A stretch of DNA of 64,000 bases, taken from the NCBI RefSeq assembly GCF_025833875.1, contig NZ_JAOYOD010000001.1, positions 186,001 to 250,000 on the forward strand. The letters run 5' to 3'. The position numbers and the translations under genes are program-made. The notes below the pieces were generated by a model, which was not told the origin of the DNA, searched no databases, and was given only the letters and a program-made list of their open reading frames with translations. Shown piece by piece: positions 7,445-16,068 of this stretch (within the stretch, counting starts at the first letter, position 1; each line of letters opens with the position of its first letter). The DNA is from Reichenbachiella ulvae (GTDB lineage: Bacteria > Bacteroidota > Bacteroidia > Cytophagales > Cyclobacteriaceae).

Positions 7445-9856
7445 TCAAACCATATCGGCATGAATCTCTTGAGCTTTAGTGCTCGACTCTTTTAGGTAGT
7501 AGGGCGTATGTTTGATGTGAAACTGATTGAGCATGTCTCGCAATTCAAAGGCGATTTCAGAAAGCCCTTCCGAGCGTCTATTGTACTCCTTCATACCAGA
7601 AGAAAGCTCGTGTGCAGAGCTGGCCACTTGTTCTGTACCCGCAGCTGTTTGCTCCGCGATCACGACTATGCTTTCGGTGATGCTCACGATTTTGTTGATG
7701 TCTTCCTTTTGCAGCTGAGCTGCTTGCAGGATGTCTCGAGAAAGTGCCAGGGTATCCGCAGAAGAATGCGCGATGCGGTTGAATACCTCTTCGGCTTCTT
7801 TGGATACTCTTTCTCCTGATTGTACGGAAGTATCCATTTGCTCGATGATGCCAGAGGCAGTTTGGGTATCTTTCTGCACGTCTGACACCAGCACTTCTAT
7901 TTCTTTAGCGGCATTCTTGGAGTCTTCTGCCAGTTTTCTGATTTCTTCTGCTACTACGGCAAAGCCCCTGCCTGCATCTCCGGCTTGAGCCGCTTCGATG
8001 GCAGCATTGAGGGCAAGCAGGTTGGTTTGTGAGGATATGTCGGTGATCACTTTGAGCACACGTGAGATTTCTTTGGAGCGCTCTGTAAGCACACGCATCG
8101 ATTCGTTGGCCTCCATAGTGAAGATGGCGATTTGGTCTACACTCTTGACCATCTCTCTGGCCATTTCAGCACCTTTCTCACCATCTTCATGTCCTCTGAA
8201 AGCAGCTTGATTGATCTTTTCAGAACGATTCCCCATATCTTCTGAGGATCTAAGTACAGCTTCTACCAGTTCGGAAGACTCGTCTACTTTCATCACTTGA
8301 TTTTGTGCTCCGGTGCTCATCTCCGTGATAGCGCTGGCGATTTCTTCCGTGCTGGTGGTCATGGATGCATTGGCGGCTAGCATGGCGGAGGAAGATTCGT
8401 TGATGACCTCTGCGTGGTTGTGGATAGCAGAAAGGGTTTCGTTGAGTTGATCCAGCGATCGATTGAAATTGTCTGCGAGTCTTTTGAACTCTCCTTTTTG
8501 CTCTCCTTCATATCGCCTGGTAAAGTCACCCTCGGCCATACCCAATACGATTTGGTTGATGGTCTCGAAAGGTAGCGTCAAAGAGGCCAATAGCTTGTTG
8601 ATGGCTTTGCTGAAATCTTCCCAAACTCCCAATTTGTAATCCAGAGAAACCTGAGTTTTGAGTTCTCCATTATTGCCTGCCTGACGTACTACGTGGTGGA
8701 TTTCCTGAATGGCTCGTCGCAGGTTGTCTTGCAGGTCGATAAGAGACTGACCGAGTCGATCATCATCACTTAGTACTTTCAATTGTGAATTGAGCTGTCC
8801 ATGTCCCACTTCAGAGGCAAATTCAGTTTTGTCCCTCAATCCCTGAATCAAAGTATTGAGAGATTGGTGTGCCTTGCCTAATTCGTCTCCCGAATTGACA
8901 TGGGCAAGTTGAGGGAAACGCCCCATGGCCAGACGGCTCGCACTATCGTTGATGATATTGATGTTGCGGGTGATTTTAAAAACATGGAGGTAAAGGATAA
9001 TCACCCCGATCGTCATGATTACCGCCATCAGAATCACTACGGCCCAGATGTTTTGCGTCACCTTTTGATCGGCACGATGTCCCACGGTCACGATCATTTC
9101 TTCTACTGAACTGGATAGTTGATCGGCGATTTGATTCAGCTCTCCCTGAAGCCCATCTGTCTCACTGAGGCCGATCACCTTGTGCATTTCTATAATCTCG
9201 TTGAAAAGTCGCTGATAGTTACTGATTTGCTTCAGTATGTTGTTTCTTTTTGCGGCATCATTTTCGGAGGACGCCAATACATTGGATTTTAAATCCTCTA
9301 TCCCACTGTTGAATTTGTTTTGATATTTGAGATCGTGTCGGAGGAAAAAGTCTTTTTCGTGTCTGCGGAGCATCAGCATCAAAGCCTTGTCGTAGGCATA
9401 GTCTGTGTCTTCCACATCATGTATGGCCTTTCTCAATTTTCCTTCCAGTCCATGGTCTTTGAATCCACGGACATACATTTGGGTTTCTAATTTCGTGAGG
9501 GTCCGGTCATAAAGCTTCAATAGCTGTGAGATAGAATCTGACTGTTCTTCAGAAAGCAGCTCAGATAGAGTCAGTTGGTGGTTGACTTGAAGCAAGCTAT
9601 CAATGATGCTTCTGTTGAGGTTGAGATTTTGGCTTTGACCCGATTGTAAAAAATCTACTTCTCTGAATTCTTTGGAGAGAAACAAATACTCGTGCTGTCG
9701 TGCTTCGAGCAGGCCGATGCGGATGCCCTGAAGTTTGTCTTTGATGTTTTCGTATCGAGTGATGTTTTGAAAAGCGAAATAGACCCAAATACCGAAGATA
9801 AGGGTGAGCGCATAGGAAATGATAAACTTGCCGGATAGTCCTTTGAATAGCTCCAT
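7445..9856 (-). CDS. Methyl-accepting chemotaxis protein
   Basis: 803 residues from the ATG at 9856 (MELFKGLSGKF). A first TM helix (about 10-30), a mostly helical periplasmic sensor to about 270, second TM (ILMAVIMTIGVIILYLHVF), then two HAMP-type regions (around FKITRNINIINDSASRL and TLPFETINQIVLGMAEGD) and the signalling hairpin tip SSQTNLLALNAAIEAAQAGD...GRGFAVVAEEIRKLAEDS. It relays ligand information to CheA/CheW; no che genes lie nearby, and in gliding Bacteroidota the output is often unclear. The extra start ten codons upstream is less likely because it adds a non-conserved tail. Confidence 0.92.
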   Translation of the reverse strand: MELFKGLSGKFIISYALTLIFGIWVYFAFQNITRYENIKDKLQGIRIGLLEARQHEYLFLSKEFREVDFLQSGQSQNLNLNRSIIDSLLQVNHQLTLSELLSEEQSDSISQLLKLYDRTLTKLETQMYVRGFKDHGLEGKLRKAIHDVEDTDYAYDKALMLMLRRHEKDFFLRHDLKYQNKFNSGIEDLKSNVLASSENDAAKRNNILKQISNYQRLFNEIIEMHKVIGLSETDGLQGELNQIADQLSSSVEEMIVTVGHRADQKVTQNIWAVVILMAVIMTIGVIILYLHVFKITRNINIINDSASRLAMGRFPQLAHVNSGDELGKAHQSLNTLIQGLRDKTEFASEVGHGQLNSQLKVLSDDDRLGQSLIDLQDNLRRAIQEIHHVVRQAGNNGELKTQVSLDYKLGVWEDFSKAINKLLASLTLPFETINQIVLGMAEGDFTRRYEGEQKGEFKRLADNFNRSLDQLNETLSAIHNHAEVINESSSAMLAANASMTTSTEEIASAITEMSTGAQNQVMKVDESSELVEAVLRSSEDMGNRSEKINQAAFRGHEDGEKGAEMAREMVKSVDQIAIFTMEANESMRVLTERSKEISRVLKVITDISSQTNLLALNAAIEAAQAGDAGRGFAVVAEEIRKLAEDSKNAAKEIEVLVSDVQKDTQTASGIIEQMDTSVQSGERVSKEAEEVFNRIAHSSADTLALSRDILQAAQLQKEDINKIVSITESIVVIAEQTAAGTEQVASSAHELSSGMKEYNRRSEGLSEIAFELRDMLNQFHIKHTPYYLKESSTKAQEIHADMV

Positions 9857-9952
9857 GTTAAACTGGTTACAATAATTATGGAGCAAGATTAGAAAGAATC
9901 TATGGCAGAAATTTAGTTCGCAACGTTAAGCAATTGTGAAGAATGAGGCCTC

Positions 9953-10483
9953 TTAAAACAATTGCATCTGATGAGCAAGGCTTCCTTCTAATTCAAGCAA
10001 TTTCTTTTTTGCATTCAGGCCACCGGCATACCCAGTCAGGTCACCATCACTGCCTATGATGCGATGGCAGGGCACGATGATAGACAGGGCATTGGCACCA
10101 TTGGCTGAAGCGACTGCTCGTATGGCTCCTTCATTGTTCAGTCTTTTGGCCAGGTCCATATAGCTGGCTTTTTCGCCAAAGGGGATTTTCAGTAGTTCGT
10201 TCCATACTTGTTTCTGAAAATCAGACCCAATCATGGAAATTGGAAGGTCAAAAATTCTACGTTCCCCACCAAAATATTGGTTCAACTGGTAAATGCATTG
10301 CTCGATGAGGGGCGAGGTAGATTTCTCTAATGTGGTATTGAGTGCTGTGGTAATTCGATGGTCTATCGATTTGCGCATTTTGCGATAGCGCCAGTCGCAC
10401 AGGACTATTTCTCCGTTGTACTCTCCGATGACGAGCTCACCGACAGGGCTGTTAAAATGTTGGTATTTGATAGAAGGATTCAT
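9953..10483 (-). CDS. ogt: Methylated-DNA--[protein]-cysteine S-methyltransferase
   Basis: 176 residues. Suicide repair enzyme that removes O6-alkyl groups from guanine. The active-site motif IVPCHRIIGSDGDLTGYAGG is complete, with the helix-turn-helix region (GEKASYMDLAKRLNNEGAIRAVASANGANAL) ahead of it. The N-terminal ribonuclease-H-like domain is short, typical of Ogt rather than Ada. It lies between a chemoreceptor and the transglutaminase operon on the same strand, 70 bp after the latter's stop. Confidence 0.93.
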   Translation of the reverse strand: MNPSIKYQHFNSPVGELVIGEYNGEIVLCDWRYRKMRKSIDHRITTALNTTLEKSTSPLIEQCIYQLNQYFGGERRIFDLPISMIGSDFQKQVWNELLKIPFGEKASYMDLAKRLNNEGAIRAVASANGANALSIIVPCHRIIGSDGDLTGYAGGLNAKKKLLELEGSLAHQMQLF

Positions 10484-10553
10484 AGCGGGTGGATTATATA
10501 GTTGAGGATTATCCTAAAGGTAAGGATATCCTACGGTAAAATCCAGCCCTGGT

Positions 10554-11408
10554 TTACTGCTGCGCTTGCTGAGATACGGTGACCTTGTAGTCAGTCACAT
10601 TACTGCCGTGAGTATTTAATACACCTTTGATAGGAGCACAATCCGAATAGTCTGTACCATGGCAGACTTTGATATAGTGACTATCTCGCATCAGATTGTT
10701 GGTTGGGTCATAGCCTTGCCATCCGGTGCCTGGTATATAGGCCTCTGCCCAGGCGTGCATCATGGCGCTACCGATATGGCCATCTCCCTGATTGAGGTAG
10801 CCTGATACATACCTGGCTGGTATTTTATTTGCTCTACATACAGCAATGAAAAACTGCGCGAAATCCTGACAAACTCCGTGGTTGTTTTTCAAAGTGTCTG
10901 CTGGAACGTTGGATAGGCTATCTACCTGATCTTCAAATTGAAATTGATTGAAGATAAAGGCATTGAGTGTTTGCAGAAATTCAACACTACTTTGATGGTC
11001 TGACTTGATCAAAACATCTGGTAATAATTCTTTTGAAATCCGAGTAGATGGAGTGGGTTTGAGAAAGAGTTGATGATCAATCTTGAAATCCAATGACTGA
11101 ATAATCTCGCTTTCGTTAGTGAGAGGTTCAATAATGTTTTCATATGGATTGATATCTTCCATCTCTAACTGGCATTGAAAATTAATATCCAACTGAGAGA
11201 AGGGACGAGATGGCCTGAACATGATGCGATCAAAGCCATACATGTTGGGCATCAAGAAATGATCTAAATTCAGATTGTTTTCAATGCTGAAGGATATGAA
11301 TTGCTGACTTTCGTCTGCTTTGGGAAGAATTAGAAGTACAATTAGCGCTTCTTTGACTGGGTTTTCATATTTATTGGTAGTTTGATAATTAACATGGTAG
11401 ATAGACAT
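10554..11408 (-). CDS. Transglutaminase-like cysteine protease of the ATP-grasp/alpha-E cluster
   Basis: 284 residues, cytoplasmic. The N-terminal bacterial transglutaminase beta domain (YHVNYQTTNKYENPVKEALI) is followed by the catalytic domain: GVCQDFAQFFIAVCRANKIPARYVSGYL (Cys), HAWAEAYIPGTGWQGYDPTN (His and Asp). In this family the fold usually acts as a protease or amidase. The gene starts 2 bp after the alpha-E gene stop, so the three genes at 10554-13834 form an operon. Family knowledge links this trio to synthesis and trimming of a peptide-like product; the product is unknown. Confidence 0.9.
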   Translation of the reverse strand: MSIYHVNYQTTNKYENPVKEALIVLLILPKADESQQFISFSIENNLNLDHFLMPNMYGFDRIMFRPSRPFSQLDINFQCQLEMEDINPYENIIEPLTNESEIIQSLDFKIDHQLFLKPTPSTRISKELLPDVLIKSDHQSSVEFLQTLNAFIFNQFQFEDQVDSLSNVPADTLKNNHGVCQDFAQFFIAVCRANKIPARYVSGYLNQGDGHIGSAMMHAWAEAYIPGTGWQGYDPTNNLMRDSHYIKVCHGTDYSDCAPIKGVLNTHGSNVTDYKVTVSQQAQQ

Positions 11409-11410
11409 AT

Positions 11411-12349
11411 TTAATGGTTCAAGTATTCTTGACTGATCCTATTGTTCAGTTCGTTGAGGTATTTGAGCGTATCGTTCAAAAATGTCAGAGGATCATCTGA
11501 AAATTCTTCTACCGTATGGTATTTGAGAAACTCACTCATACGTCCAATGCTCCATTCTATTGAGTTCTTTTCAGTAGATTTTCTAGGGCTTATTTGTAGC
11601 AGGTGCTGCTGTAGCGCACTGATGTTGTAAGCAATAGATCGCGGAAAACGGGCGTTGAGAACCATAAATTCCAGTGTTTCTTTCTTTTTGGGAAGAATGG
11701 AATATTCTCTATGATACATGTCCAAACCTTCAGCGGATTTCAGTAAGGTACCCAATTGAAAACTAACAACAGACTTACTTACCTTTTCATCTTCTATTTT
11801 GCTGATATCATTGAATTTGGTAATCAATATGCGACATATCTGGGAGGCTCGTTCGATTTGCAATCCCATTCGGATAAAAGCCCATATTTCATCATGCAAC
11901 ATCGTAGACTGTACCCTGTTTTTGATGATGGCACAATTCTCTATTGTCGTATTGGTGAAATCGTAGAGTCCTTGTGTCTTATAAAAGTCCTCGGGATAGT
12001 CATTGATGAAACGATAAAACTTGTTGATCGCGTTCCAAAGTTCAATTGAAATCAAATCTCGGGCACCTCGTGCATTTTCTCTTGCATAGTGCGTACATGA
12101 TTTGATAGAAGTGTGGTTTTTTTCATCCATGGCCACATCTACCAATAGTTCCTCTTCGAAATCGTAGTTTTCGGCTTCTTTGTCCAGGCCTACCATATGT
12201 ACGATGCTATTGAGGGCCATTTCCCTCTGCAAATCTGAAGTGGTGTCCAGTGCCGAAAAATATTGAATATTGAGATAGCGACTCAAGTGTTCTACTCGCT
12301 CCACATATCTACCAAACCAGTATAGGTTGTCTGCTACTCTTGCCAGCAT
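11411..12349 (-). CDS. Alpha-E domain protein (DUF403)
   Basis: 312 residues, all-helical, full length for the alpha-E family. Starts with the diagnostic LARVADNLYWFGRYVERVEHLSRYL and carries FIRMGLQIERASQICRILITKF in the middle and GRMSEFLKYHTVEEFSDDPLTFLNDTL near the end. Biochemical role is unestablished; it nearly always accompanies a circularly permuted ATP-grasp and a transglutaminase, as here, with 24 bp to the ATP-grasp gene upstream and 2 bp to the transglutaminase gene downstream. Confidence 0.93.
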   Translation of the reverse strand: MLARVADNLYWFGRYVERVEHLSRYLNIQYFSALDTTSDLQREMALNSIVHMVGLDKEAENYDFEEELLVDVAMDEKNHTSIKSCTHYARENARGARDLISIELWNAINKFYRFINDYPEDFYKTQGLYDFTNTTIENCAIIKNRVQSTMLHDEIWAFIRMGLQIERASQICRILITKFNDISKIEDEKVSKSVVSFQLGTLLKSAEGLDMYHREYSILPKKKETLEFMVLNARFPRSIAYNISALQQHLLQISPRKSTEKNSIEWSIGRMSEFLKYHTVEEFSDDPLTFLNDTLKYLNELNNRISQEYLNH

Positions 12350-12373
12350 ATTGTTTCCTTTCTCGCGTTTAAA

Positions 12374-13834
12374 TTAGTCCAATTCTGTTACCCAGGTGTC
12401 TTTAGAGCCACCCCCTTGTGAGGAGTTGACAATCAGGCTGCCTCTTTTCAGTGCTACTCGGGTCAAACCTCCTTTGAGCACATACTCATAGTCCTTGCCT
12501 AAAAGAGTGAAGGCTCTAAGATCGACATGTCGAGGTTCGAATTGGCTGGTATCATCTATGTAGGTCGAATGAGAAGACAGGTTCATGATCGGTTGAGCCA
12601 CGTATTCGCGTGGTTCCTGTTTGATTTTCTGTTTCATCTCTTCGCATTCGGCTTTACTTGCACTGCTGCCCACAAAGATGCCGTACCCACCACTTTGATC
12701 AACAGGTTTTACGACTAATTTTTCAAGGTTATTTACCACGTGATCCATTTCTGATGGGATTTCACATTGGTATGTATGTACGTTTTGTAAGATAGGGTCC
12801 TCACCCAAATAGTATTTGACGATTTGTGGTATGTAGGAGTAGACGGCTTTGTCATCCGAGGCTCCTGTTCCTGGGGCATTGATTAGGCTGACATTGCCCT
12901 GGCGATATACATCCATGAGTCCGGGCACACCTAGCATCGAATCAGGATTGAATGCCAGAGGATCCAAAAAGTCATCGTCTATTCTTCTGTAGAGTACATC
13001 CAGTTTCTTTTGACCATAGATGGTTTTCATATAGAGGAAACCATTTTCAACAAAAAGGTCTCGCCCTTCTACTAATTCGAGTCCCATGCTCTGTGCCAGG
13101 AAACTATGCTCATAGTAGGCCGAGTTGTACATTCCGGGTGTCAATACGGCACATGTAGCCTCGTCTACACCATCTGGTGCTACAGAATGCAAACAGTTAG
13201 ATAGCGCCTCAGGATAGTCGAATACAGTCCCGACTTTTAGTGCTTTGAATAGTTGAGATAAAGATTTCTTCAATGCGTCTCGGTTGCTCAGTACATAGCT
13301 GACACCAGATGGGCAGCGTACATTGTCTTCCAGGACATAAAAATTCCCATCACTATGCTTGATTAAATCTGTTCCGGAAATGTGATTGTATATGCCTCCA
13401 GGCGGTTCGAAATCCACCATGTATTTGTTGTAATTGACCGACGAAAAGATCAGTTCAGAGGGCACGATTTTGTCTTTGAGGATTTTCTTTTCGTTATAGA
13501 TGTCCTTGAGGAAGAGGTTGATGGCGATGTTTCTCTGTATCAATCCTTTTTCCAATTCTTTCCATTCAGATCCAGTGATAATACGAGGCATCAAGTCAAA
13601 AGGGAAGATTCTTTCTGTCCCTTTAGGATTTTCCGCATAGGTGGCAAAAGTGATTCCCTGTAATAAAAAGGAAAGTTTTGTAGCCTCATTTACACGTTTG
13701 AAGTCGTCAGAACCATATTTATTGAAGTAATCGTAGAGGCGTTTATAAGGAGCTCGTATCTGTCCTTTATGGTCGAATACTTCATCTAAAAGATGGTCCT
13801 CTACCTGATATGATTTAAGAATCTGTGCATTCAT
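12374..13834 (-). CDS. Circularly permuted ATP-grasp type 2 protein
   Basis: 486 residues, first gene of the operon. Diagnostic blocks: RDIYNEKKILKDKIVP, GNFYVLEDNVRCPSGVSYVL, LVKPVDQSGGYGIFVGSSA (the permuted ATP-grasp phosphate-binding segment), YVAQPIMNLSSHSTY and DLRAFTLLG. Enzymes of this fold form amide bonds using ATP (carboxylate-amine ligases). With the alpha-E and transglutaminase genes it probably makes or modifies a small peptide. A TAnnTTTG element lies 41 nt upstream of the ATG. Confidence 0.93.
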   Translation of the reverse strand: MNAQILKSYQVEDHLLDEVFDHKGQIRAPYKRLYDYFNKYGSDDFKRVNEATKLSFLLQGITFATYAENPKGTERIFPFDLMPRIITGSEWKELEKGLIQRNIAINLFLKDIYNEKKILKDKIVPSELIFSSVNYNKYMVDFEPPGGIYNHISGTDLIKHSDGNFYVLEDNVRCPSGVSYVLSNRDALKKSLSQLFKALKVGTVFDYPEALSNCLHSVAPDGVDEATCAVLTPGMYNSAYYEHSFLAQSMGLELVEGRDLFVENGFLYMKTIYGQKKLDVLYRRIDDDFLDPLAFNPDSMLGVPGLMDVYRQGNVSLINAPGTGASDDKAVYSYIPQIVKYYLGEDPILQNVHTYQCEIPSEMDHVVNNLEKLVVKPVDQSGGYGIFVGSSASKAECEEMKQKIKQEPREYVAQPIMNLSSHSTYIDDTSQFEPRHVDLRAFTLLGKDYEYVLKGGLTRVALKRGSLIVNSSQGGGSKDTWVTELD

Positions 13835-13874
13835 AGGGTGTCGAGTGTTTGGTAAAGGGTAAATGCTGTCCTAA

Positions 13875-13882
13875 CAAATGTA
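13875..13882 (-). promoter_or_regulatory. Candidate -7 element of the ATP-grasp operon
   Basis: Minus-strand TACATTTG, an exact TAnnTTTG match, ends 40 nt before the ATG at 13834. This is the only good match in the upstream gap, so it is the likely promoter of the three-gene operon. Confidence 0.45.
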
Positions 13883-13948
13883 GTCTCATATTGACGGAAT
13901 TAGGTCGAATAGTGATCCCTCTTATGACAGGTAATTGCATGATTTTCT

Positions 13949-13969
13949 TCATGATAATAAATATCATGA
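13949..13969. promoter_or_regulatory. Inverted repeat, possible operator
   Basis: TCATGATA (13949-13956) and TATCATGA (13962-13969) form a perfect 8-bp inverted repeat with a 5-nt spacer, in the 164-bp gap between csaA and the ATP-grasp operon. It lies about 67 bp above the candidate -7 element, so it could be an operator for the operon; without a following T run it is a poor terminator for csaA. Confidence 0.35.
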
Positions 13970-13995
13970 CCAATCACAAGTGGCGTTTTTTCATA

Positions 13996-14331
13996 TTAGC
14001 TAATCCGAAGTCCATTTGGAGTTGGTAAACCCGTTTCTAGTAATGTGACTTCACCATTAGAATTAACAGCGCCCAGAACCAGACATTCGCTCATGAAGTT
14101 GGCAATCTGTTTGGGTGGGAAATTGACAACCGCAATGACCTGTTTGCCTATTAAATCTGCCGGTTGATAGAGTTGGGTGATCTGGGCAGAACTCTTTTTC
14201 ATTCCTAATTCACCAAAATCGATTTGAAGTTTATAAGCGGGTTTAATTGCTTCTTCGAAAGGGGTTACACTTTTGATAGTTCCTACCCGCATATCTACTT
14301 TTTGGAATTCCTTCCAACTCAATGTTTCCAT
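13996..14331 (-). CDS. csaA: CsaA-like tRNA-binding domain protein
   Basis: 111 residues, a stand-alone OB-fold tRNA-binding domain of the EMAP II / CsaA type (VDMRVGTIKSV, KSSAQITQLY, GKQVIAVVNFPPKQIANFMSECLVLGA). CsaA was described as an export-related chaperone in Bacillus and binds tRNA as a dimer. The ATG at 14331 is chosen; the open frame reaches a TTG at 14343, four codons up, but known CsaA proteins start close to the core. A terminator of the next gene lies 30 nt upstream. Confidence 0.88.
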   Translation of the reverse strand: METLSWKEFQKVDMRVGTIKSVTPFEEAIKPAYKLQIDFGELGMKKSSAQITQLYQPADLIGKQVIAVVNFPPKQIANFMSECLVLGAVNSNGEVTLLETGLPTPNGLRIS

Positions 14332-14362
14332 TTGTTCGAACAAGTTGATTTGGTAGTAAAAT

Positions 14363-14394
14363 AATAATCCCTGCTAAAAATGGCAGGGATTATT
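14363..14394 (-). terminator. Terminator of the coiled-coil lipoprotein gene
   Basis: AATAATCCCTGC (14363-14374) / GCAGGGATTATT (14383-14394): perfect 12-bp stem with 8-nt loop, about 20 nt after the stop of the gene at 14415-14846. On the minus strand the run after it is TTTTACTACC, a modest T-tract. Confidence 0.75.
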
Positions 14395-14414
14395 GATACT
14401 ATATCTGTTTGGTA

Positions 14415-14846
14415 CTAAGAATTGGTTATTTCTTCCAGACGTTCTTTGATATCCTCTTTCGTGTTTTCGAATTTATTCTCAATTTGATCGTAGGTTTCAC
14501 TCACCTCCGATTTTACTTTCTTCCAATCTTTCTTTGTAGAACTTCTTACCTCTTTTAAAGCTTCTCCAACTTCTTCTTTACGATCTTCAAGATCAGACAT
14601 GGTTTTTTCAAAGTTCCTTTCGATTGGACCTTCGTCGATGTTCATATTATCTTTTACTTCATCGATAGAATCATCAATATCTTCTTCTATCGATTCTAGT
14701 TTCTCTACCAGCTCCTCTTTTTGCTGCTCAAAGTCATCCGATAGCTTTTTTTCTTTCTCTTTCGTTTGAGTTGAGCATGCTGAAGAAATTAGAGCCAGTC
14801 CAACAATAAGTGATAAAATGGATAATTGATTCTTATATGTTTTCAT
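14415..14846 (-). CDS. Small coiled-coil lipoprotein
   Basis: 143 residues. Signal peptide with lipobox SSAC at about 21-24 (LIVGLALISSAC). The mature part is extremely charged (Glu/Lys rich) with heptad-like spacing throughout (EEDIDDSIDEVKDNMNIDE, KKVKSEVSETYDQIENKFEN), so it should be a long alpha-helical rod anchored to a membrane. The pattern recalls YtxH/apolipoprotein-like stress proteins, but I cannot assign a family. Own terminator; no obvious partner. Confidence 0.75.
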   Translation of the reverse strand: MKTYKNQLSILSLIVGLALISSACSTQTKEKEKKLSDDFEQQKEELVEKLESIEEDIDDSIDEVKDNMNIDEGPIERNFEKTMSDLEDRKEEVGEALKEVRSSTKKDWKKVKSEVSETYDQIENKFENTKEDIKERLEEITNS

Positions 14847-14970
14847 AACTAACCGTTTTGATTTGATGACAATAGAGTCAAAAGCATGCCATAAGCTATA
14901 AAAGCAAATAGGACCGATTAGTTAAATCACTTTGATGCATGATGGCTACAAAGTGTAGAATAGTATCTAC

Positions 14971-15002
14971 AAAAAGGAGGGCGCCACCGCTAGCTACCCT
15001 CC
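14971..15002 (-). terminator. Terminator of the tonB gene
   Basis: On the minus strand: GGAGGG, a 15-nt loop, CCCTCC, then TTTTTG; about 30 nt past the TonB stop. The loop also contains the palindrome GCTAGC. Confidence 0.75.
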
Positions 15003-15032
15003 AGTCATAGAAAGAATTGATGTTCTCAAGTT

Positions 15033-15914
15033 TTATCTATTAGCTAATTTGAAAGTGATAGGTATGACCATTCTCACACTTACAGCTTTACCTCTTTGTC
15101 GGCCAGGTACCCAGTCTGGAGCTTCAGCTACGATTCTTGCGGCTTCTTCGTCACAGCCTGCACCTATTCCTTTTACCACAGTCACATCACTTATCTTACC
15201 TTGCTTGTTCACTACGAACTGAACGAACACTCTACCCTGGATGTCCATTCTACGAGCAGCGTCTGGGTATTTTACATTTTTACCCACGTATTCGTAAAAT
15301 GCGGCCATTCCGCCTTTTGGTTCTGGTTTGTCCTCTACGATCAAGAATATCTCTTCAGCGGTTTCTTCTTCTACTGGATCGTCAAGGAAAAGTACTTCTT
15401 CAACTGCCATTTCTTCTGTGACTTCCACATCCATGTCAATATCGATTTCTTCAAGAATCACTTCGTCTGGCACTTCTACCACCACCGGTTGCTGGATGAT
15501 GTTTTTTGGAGGAGGAGGAGGGGCTTGGAGCGTCTGAGGTATGTCTTGCAATTCGTCAAAATCGCTGGCATCCATGGTCAATTCAGTGACGATACCATCA
15601 TCGATGGTTTTCCATTCAAATGCAGTAACTACCAAAAATAGGGCGATACTCAATCCAATGAAGAAAAACATGCTACTTTGATGTCTTAACTTTTCGGCTC
15701 TTTTGGCTTTCCAGTCCATGAGGTCATCATAGTCCTTTTGATTGAGAACGATTTGTTCTGTTTCTTGATTTGCAGTGTTGTCCTTTGCGCGATTGGCATT
15801 GGTATTCATCAATTCTTGTTTCCACTGCTGGGTTCTTTTTTTTGTTGTATTTGCAGCTTCCATGACTTTACGGTTTTTTAGTTGTTTTCTTTCTTTCTGA
15901 TACCCTAAATTCAT
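15033..15914 (-). CDS. tonB: TonB family energy transducer
   Basis: 293 residues. A charged N-terminal cytoplasmic stretch of about 80 residues, one TM helix (SMFFFIGLSIALFLVVTAF), a proline patch (QAPPPPPKN), a strongly acidic periplasmic linker (EEIDIDMDVEVTEEMAVEEV), then the TonB C-terminal domain: YPDAARRMDIQGRVFVQFVV, GIGAGCDEEAARIVAEAP, WVPGRQRGKAVSVRMVIPI. It couples the proton-motive force to TonB-dependent outer-membrane receptors such as the SusC homologue at the right end of the window. No ExbB/ExbD genes adjoin. The acidic instead of Lys/Pro-rich linker is typical of Bacteroidota TonB homologues. Confidence 0.92.
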   Translation of the reverse strand: MNLGYQKERKQLKNRKVMEAANTTKKRTQQWKQELMNTNANRAKDNTANQETEQIVLNQKDYDDLMDWKAKRAEKLRHQSSMFFFIGLSIALFLVVTAFEWKTIDDGIVTELTMDASDFDELQDIPQTLQAPPPPPKNIIQQPVVVEVPDEVILEEIDIDMDVEVTEEMAVEEVLFLDDPVEEETAEEIFLIVEDKPEPKGGMAAFYEYVGKNVKYPDAARRMDIQGRVFVQFVVNKQGKISDVTVVKGIGAGCDEEAARIVAEAPDWVPGRQRGKAVSVRMVIPITFKLANR

Positions 15915-15974
15915 TCTTTTCCTGGGGCTTAGAAATGATGGATGCTGGCTCTAAATATGATTTGTATCAGCAAC

Positions 15975-16042
15975 AAAAAAGGACTGGTTCATTTCCGTGA
16001 AATAGAGCCAATTTGACTCCAGTCACTGAAATAAACCAGTCC
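15975..16042 (-). terminator. Extended terminator hairpin of the FKBP gene
   Basis: On the minus strand GGACTGGTT...AACCAGTCC (16042-16034 with 15989-15981) is followed by TTTTTTG. The stem continues inward with ATTTC/GAAAT and GTG/CAC after single mismatches, giving roughly 18 paired positions in 62 nt, far longer than a typical intrinsic terminator stem. Confidence 0.8.
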
Positions 16043-16068
16043 TGAAAATATTGCTGTTCTGTACTGTA

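Noticed and set aside
15096..15641. 181-residue aromatic-rich frame opposite tonB
   Set aside because: Opposite TonB codons (GAA/GAT rich on the other strand give TTC/TAC), an expected shadow.
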